Positions 6,349-9,488 of a stretch of 9,488 nt of DNA are shown here, piece by piece; within the stretch, counting starts at the first letter, position 1, and every line of letters starts with the position of its first letter. A model generated the notes under the pieces. The model was not told the origin of the DNA, searched no databases, and worked only from the letters and a program-made list of their open reading frames with translations. This DNA comes from Ramlibacter sp. (lineage in GTDB: Bacteria; Pseudomonadota; Gammaproteobacteria; Burkholderiales; Burkholderiaceae_C): NCBI GenBank assembly GCA_026785815.1, contig JAJAZH010000475.1:1-9488 (forward strand). The letters are read 5' to 3'. The position numbers were made by a program, and so were the translations under genes.

Positions 6349-7356
6349 ATGAGCAAAAAGCCCGTCCGCGTCGCCGTCACCGGCGCCGCCGGCCAGATCG
6401 GTTACGCCCTGCTGTTTCGCATCGCCTCGGGAGAAATGCTCGGCAAGGACCAGCCGGTGATCCTGCAGCTGCTCGAGATTCCCGACGAGAAAGCCCAGAA
6501 GGCGCTCAAGGGCGTGATGATGGAGCTGGAAGATTGCGCTTTCCCGCTGCTGGCCGGGATGCAGGCTCACGGCGATCCGATGACCGCATTCAAAGACACC
6601 GATTACGCCCTGCTGGTCGGCTCGCGTCCGCGCGGCCCGGGCATGGAGCGTGCCGAGCTGCTGGCGATCAATGGCGCCATCTTCACCGCCCAGGGCAAGG
6701 CCCTGGACCAGGTCGCCAGCCGCAACGTCAAGGTGCTGGTGGTCGGGAATCCGGCGAATACCAATGCGTACATCGCGATGAAGAGCGCGCCCAGCCTGCC
6801 GCGCGAGAACTTCACCGCCATGCTGCGGCTGGATCACAACCGGGCGCTGTCGCAGGTCGCGGCCAAGACCGGAACCCGGGTCGGCCAGATCGAGAAGATG
6901 GCCGTCTGGGGCAACCATTCGCCCACCATGTATGCCGACTACCGCTTCGCCACGATTTCGAAGGACTCGCCGGTTGCCGGCGGCAAGGCCGTGAAGGACC
7001 TGATCAACGACCAGGTCTGGAATGCCGACACTTTCCTGCCGACGGTCGGCAAGCGCGGCGCCGCGATCATCGAAGCCCGCGGCCTGTCGTCTGCGGCGTC
7101 GGCCGCCAACGCCGCGATCGACCACATGCGCGACTGGGCCCTCGGGACCCAGGGCAAGTGGGTGACGATGGGCGTGCCGTCCGATGGCGACTACGGAATC
7201 CCGAAGGACGTGGTGTTCGGATTTCCGGTCACCACCGAAGGCGGCAAGTACACCATCGTCAAGGGATTGGCGATCGACGCCTTCAGCCAGGAGCGGATCG
7301 ACAAGACGCTCAAGGAGCTGCAGGACGAGCAGGCCGGCGTGGCCCACCTGCTGTGA
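6349..7356 (+). CDS. mdh: Malate dehydrogenase (NAD-dependent)
   Basis: 335 aa. It oxidises malate to oxaloacetate with NAD in the cytoplasm, feeding citrate synthase. The N-terminus VRVAVTGAAGQIGYALLFRI (6-25) carries the GxxGxxG nucleotide-binding loop. Substrate and catalytic residues are in GSRPRGPGMER (91-101), LDHNRA (161-166, with D162 and R165) and VWGNHSPTMY (186-195, with proton acceptor H190). These features and the length fit the cytosolic-type bacterial malate dehydrogenase found in Betaproteobacteria rather than the E. coli 312-aa type. The start is the ATG at 6349-6351 (MSKKPVRV), 7 nt after GGAG (6338-6341); an in-frame ATG at 6295 lies in the hairpin leader and lacks support. 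The gene faces away from the GntR regulator across the nested palindrome. A repeat block begins 7 bp after its stop. Confidence 0.97.
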   Translation: MSKKPVRVAVTGAAGQIGYALLFRIASGEMLGKDQPVILQLLEIPDEKAQKALKGVMMELEDCAFPLLAGMQAHGDPMTAFKDTDYALLVGSRPRGPGMERAELLAINGAIFTAQGKALDQVASRNVKVLVVGNPANTNAYIAMKSAPSLPRENFTAMLRLDHNRALSQVAAKTGTRVGQIEKMAVWGNHSPTMYADYRFATISKDSPVAGGKAVKDLINDQVWNADTFLPTVGKRGAAIIEARGLSSAASAANAAIDHMRDWALGTQGKWVTMGVPSDGDYGIPKDVVFGFPVTTEGGKYTIVKGLAIDAFSQERIDKTLKELQDEQAGVAHLL

Positions 7357-7363
7357 CTGGGGA

Positions 7364-7547
7364 TGTCATCCCGGGCTCGACCCGGGGGGCTGTCATCCCC
7401 GGCTTGCCCCGGAGGGATGTCATCCCGGGCTTGACCCGGGATCCATGGACTGCGGGTCAAGCCCGCAATGACAACGGTTCGGGTCAAGCCCGCAATGACG
7501 ACTGTCCGGGTCAAACCCGCAACGACAGCCGTGTGGGCAATGACAGC
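7364..7547. repeat. Inverted array of 27-bp-periodic palindromic (REP-like) repeats
   Basis: The 202-bp gap after mdh is almost filled by repeats. Three left units begin at 7364, 7391 and 7418 (exactly 27 bp apart) and read TGTCATC, then a core such as CCCGGGcttgaCCCGGG. Three right units are in the opposite orientation with cores such as TGCGGGtcaagCCCGCA, then AATGAC; their GGGTCAA starts are at 7454, 7481 and 7508, again 27 bp apart. The whole 7364-7527 block is symmetric about 7445.5, where TCCATGGA lies. A shortened seventh unit (7531-7547, GGGCAATGACA) follows. Each core can form its own hairpin. Similar elements are common between genes in many proteobacteria (from memory). Likely effects are mRNA stabilisation or reduced read-through; no T-run makes it a standard terminator. 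Confidence 0.9.
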
Positions 7548-7558
7548 AAGGCCAGTGC

Positions 7559-8563
7559 ATGGCTGCAACGATGAGCCATCCCCGCGATGTCCTGCTGGGT
7601 GCCCAGGCGCAGGCCGGCGTGCTGCCGGTCTGCGACCATTACAGCGGCGTCGAGTCCCGGATGCGCAAGAGCCTGCAACTGCAGGCGGAGATGACCGAAG
7701 AATTCGGCTCCTGCCTCTTCGACGTGACGCTCGATTGCGAGGACGGCGCCCCGGTCGGCGGCGAAGCGGAGCATGCCGCACTGGTGGTCGCGCTGGCGTC
7801 GTTGGCCGGCGCCAGAGCTCGCGTTGCGGTGCGCGTGCATCCGGTCGATCATCCGGCGTTCGAGCAGGACGTAGCGACCATCGCCGGCAAGGCCCACCGC
7901 AGGCTGTGCCACATCATGCTGCCCAAGGTGGAGTCGCCGGCGGACGTCGACCGTGCGTCCAAAGCGCTGGACGCGGCCGGCGCCGCCCAGCTGCCGCTGC
8001 ATGTGCTGATCGAATCGCCGGCCGCGGTGCACCGCGTGTTCGACATCGCCGCCCATCCGCGGGTCCAGTCGATCAGCTTCGGGTTGATGGATTTCGTGTC
8101 CGCGCATGGCGGCGCGATTCCGGCCGAGGGCATGGGCATCGAGGGCCAGTTCACGCACCCGCTGGTGGTGCGCGCCAAGCTGGAGATCGCATCGGCCTGC
8201 CATGCGCACGGCAAGGTGCCGGCCCACGGCGTGGTGACCGAATTCAAGAACACCAGGGCGCTGGCCGGAGCGGCCACCCGCGCTGCGCGCGAGTTCGGCT
8301 TCACCCGCATGTGGAGCATCCATCCGGACCAGATCCGGCCGATCCTGGCCGCTTTTGCGCCCAGCGCGCATGAGATCGAAAGTGCGTCGAAGTTGATCCT
8401 TGCCGCTGTTGCCGCGCAGTGGGCGCCGATCAGTTTCGAGGGCAAACTGCAGGACCGGGCCAGCTACCGCTATTACTGGCAGGTGCTCGAGCGCGCCCAC
8501 CGCACCGGGCGGACGCTGCCAACAGAAGTCCGGGGCTGGTTCGACACCGCCCCGCATCATTGA
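7559..8563 (+). CDS. CitE-like CoA-ester lyase, HpcH/HpaI aldolase/citrate lyase family
   Basis: 334 aa. The family cleaves or forms C-C bonds in CoA esters such as malyl-CoA or citramalyl-CoA, using Mg2+ in a TIM barrel. Conserved elements in order are DVTLDCEDGAP (55-65), VRVHPVDHPAF (91-101), IMLPKVESPADV (119-130), VLIESPAAV (149-157, with probable metal-ligand E152), SISFGLMDFVSAHGG (171-185, with D178) and MWSIHPDQI (251-259). The substrate cannot be told from sequence. No citrate lyase alpha or acyl-carrier partner is in view, so it is not the classical citrate lyase beta subunit. The position between mdh and acnB suggests a link to malate, citramalate or a related acid (inference). 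The ATG at 7559 has AAGG (7548-7551) 7 nt upstream; a second in-frame ATG at 7571 lacks one. It is separated from mdh by the repeat block. Confidence 0.85.
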   Translation: MAATMSHPRDVLLGAQAQAGVLPVCDHYSGVESRMRKSLQLQAEMTEEFGSCLFDVTLDCEDGAPVGGEAEHAALVVALASLAGARARVAVRVHPVDHPAFEQDVATIAGKAHRRLCHIMLPKVESPADVDRASKALDAAGAAQLPLHVLIESPAAVHRVFDIAAHPRVQSISFGLMDFVSAHGGAIPAEGMGIEGQFTHPLVVRAKLEIASACHAHGKVPAHGVVTEFKNTRALAGAATRAAREFGFTRMWSIHPDQIRPILAAFAPSAHEIESASKLILAAVAAQWAPISFEGKLQDRASYRYYWQVLERAHRTGRTLPTEVRGWFDTAPHH

Positions 8564-8588
8564 AAAAGAACGTCAGGAGATATTCAGG

Positions 8589-9350
8589 ATGAACAGCAGT
8601 ATGAACAGGCTGAATTGCGCCATGCCGCTGGCCTTGCTGATGGCGCTTTCACCGGCACTGGTCTGCGCGCAGGTGACCCCGCCGAAGCCGCTGGCCAAAC
8701 CCGCTGCGCGGGCAGCGACCAAGGTGGCGCCGAAGGCCGTCGTTGAAGCCGCGAAAAAGCCCCGCCTGACCCGCGCGCAGCAGAAATCGATCGAGGAATC
8801 GACGCCGGTCGACGACGATCCGGCCGTCAAGCTGAGCCCGGCCGACCTGGAGGTCGCCAAGCAGGTTCACGTCGGCGACATTCCGTGCGAGCTGGGTGCG
8901 ACGGTGCACGTCACGCGGCACAAGCGCGAAGGCTTCTTCATCGTCCGGGCCGGCATCCAGCGCTTCACCATGCATCCGGTCGAAAGCCGGACCGGCGCGA
9001 TCCGCCTGGAAGATCCGGTGGCCGGTGCGATGTGGCTGCAGCTGGGCAACAAGTCCATGCTCATGAGCCAGAAGATCGGCAAGCGGCTGGCCGACGAATG
9101 CATGAATCCGGTGCAGGCCGCGATGAACGAGACGCTCAAGAAAAACCCGATCCCGAGCCTGCTGGAGCCGCTGCCGACGGCCAAGGCTCCGGCGGCGGAG
9201 CCATCCACGCTGGCGTCGACCCCACCCACCGCCGAGGCGCAGGAGCCGCCGCCGAAGGCGCCTGTCGACGCAGCGCCTGCCGCCGCCACACCCGCCGCGG
9301 TGATCCCGGCTGCCGAAGCGCCCGCAGCCCCGGCATCGGCGCCGAACTAA
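8589..9350 (+). CDS. Exported Pro/Ala-rich protein of unknown function, upstream of acnB
   Basis: 253 aa, family not recognised. The first 27 residues look like a Sec signal peptide: basic N-region with R7, hydrophobic core PLALLMALSPAL, and a probable signal peptidase I cut after VCA (25-27). A Pro/Ala/Lys-rich linker (about 29-60) follows. The only region that looks folded is about 85-180 and contains VHVTRHKREGFFIVRAGIQRF, VESRTGAIRLEDP and two cysteines (C100, C171) that could form a disulfide in the periplasm. The tail (about 194-253) is low-complexity Pro/Ala/Glu. The ATG has AGGAGA (8575-8580) 8 nt upstream, a strong site. The gene starts 25 bp after the lyase stop and ends 20 bp before acnB, so it is probably co-transcribed with both. 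A periplasmic product inside a TCA cluster is odd; no function is proposed. Confidence 0.85.
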   Translation: MNSSMNRLNCAMPLALLMALSPALVCAQVTPPKPLAKPAARAATKVAPKAVVEAAKKPRLTRAQQKSIEESTPVDDDPAVKLSPADLEVAKQVHVGDIPCELGATVHVTRHKREGFFIVRAGIQRFTMHPVESRTGAIRLEDPVAGAMWLQLGNKSMLMSQKIGKRLADECMNPVQAAMNETLKKNPIPSLLEPLPTAKAPAAEPSTLASTPPTAEAQEPPPKAPVDAAPAAATPAAVIPAAEAPAAPASAPN

Positions 9351-9370
9351 AAATTGAACCGAGAGAAACC

Positions 9371-9488
9371 ATGTTGCAAGCCTATGTAGACCATGTCGCC
9401 GAGCGGGCAGCGCTCGGCATTCCGCCGTTGCCGCTGTCGGCCAAGCAGACCGGCGAGCTGGTCGGGCTGCTGAAGAACGTGTCGGCTG
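9371..9488 (+). CDS. acnB: Aconitate hydratase B, N-terminal fragment (partial at window edge)
   Basis: Only the first 39 codons are present; the gene runs off the right edge. AcnB is the main TCA-cycle aconitase, converting citrate to isocitrate with a [4Fe-4S] cluster in the cytoplasm. The start MLQAYVDHVAERAALGIPPLPLS and the later LVGLLKN match the AcnB N-terminal HEAT-like domain (E. coli MLEEYRKHVAERAAEGI and LVELLKN). This domain is specific to AcnB and absent from AcnA or LeuC. The catalytic cysteines lie outside the window. The ATG is preceded by GAGAG (9361-9365), and the gap to the previous gene is 20 bp, so it is probably in an operon with the lyase and the exported protein. Confidence 0.93.
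   Translation, partial: MLQAYVDHVAERAALGIPPLPLSAKQTGELVGLLKNVSA

Noticed and set aside
7364..7527. Intrinsic terminator for mdh
   Set aside because: The hairpins are strong, but no T-run follows any of them on either strand, so I call them repeats with possible effects on read-through rather than a terminator.
7364..7547. Possible CRISPR array because of the regular 27-bp period
   Set aside because: The spacing leaves only 4-5 bp between repeat units, so there are no spacers. Units occur in both orientations and no cas gene is nearby.
6267..7574. Long alternate plus-strand frame through mdh ending in VIPGLTRDP and GQARNDN-like repeats
   Set aside because: The first part overlaps mdh out of frame, and the repeated peptide is a translation of the 27-bp DNA repeats. 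Such peptides are known spurious products of these intergenic elements.

Overview
This window is a block of core central metabolism from a GC-rich bacterium. The gene order points to the Betaproteobacteria, most likely Burkholderiales: an HTH/UTRA GntR regulator directly upstream of sdhCDAB-sdhE-gltA-leuC, with mdh, a CitE-like lyase and acnB running the other way. This placement rests on synteny and protein resemblance recalled from memory; no database search was made.

Minus strand, read right to left from about 6.1 kb to the left edge: a GntR/HutC-type regulator (5317-6108), sdhC, sdhD, sdhA, sdhB (the complete succinate dehydrogenase), sdhE (FAD assembly factor), gltA (citrate synthase), and the first 42 codons of leuC (isopropylmalate dehydratase large subunit), cut by the window edge. 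The genes are tightly packed. sdhB and sdhE abut with no gap, sdhE and gltA share an ATGA overlap, and the other gaps are 6-102 bp.

Plus strand, from 6.35 kb to the right edge: mdh (malate dehydrogenase), a 202-bp gap filled by a striking repeat block, a CitE-like (HpcH/HpaI family) lyase, an exported Pro/Ala-rich protein of unknown function, and the first 39 codons of acnB (aconitase B).

The two arms diverge from a 240-bp control region (6109-6348). It holds a nested palindrome of TCTTAT/ATAAGA half-sites (6210-6233), which is the best candidate operator for the regulator, a G-run tract, and hairpins in the mdh leader. Together the genes cover aconitase, citrate synthase, succinate dehydrogenase and malate dehydrogenase, so the locus looks like a TCA-cycle supercluster with a local regulator at its centre.

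I see no defence system, mobile gene, tRNA, rRNA or CRISPR. The protein-coding content is ordinary. The most unusual signals are non-coding: (1) a block of 27-bp-periodic repeats at 7364-7527 that is symmetric to the base about one centre; (2) a hairpin in the sdhA-sdhB gap that occupies the place of the sdhB ribosome binding site; and (3) the nested operator-like palindrome. No stretch over 300 bp lacks a gene.
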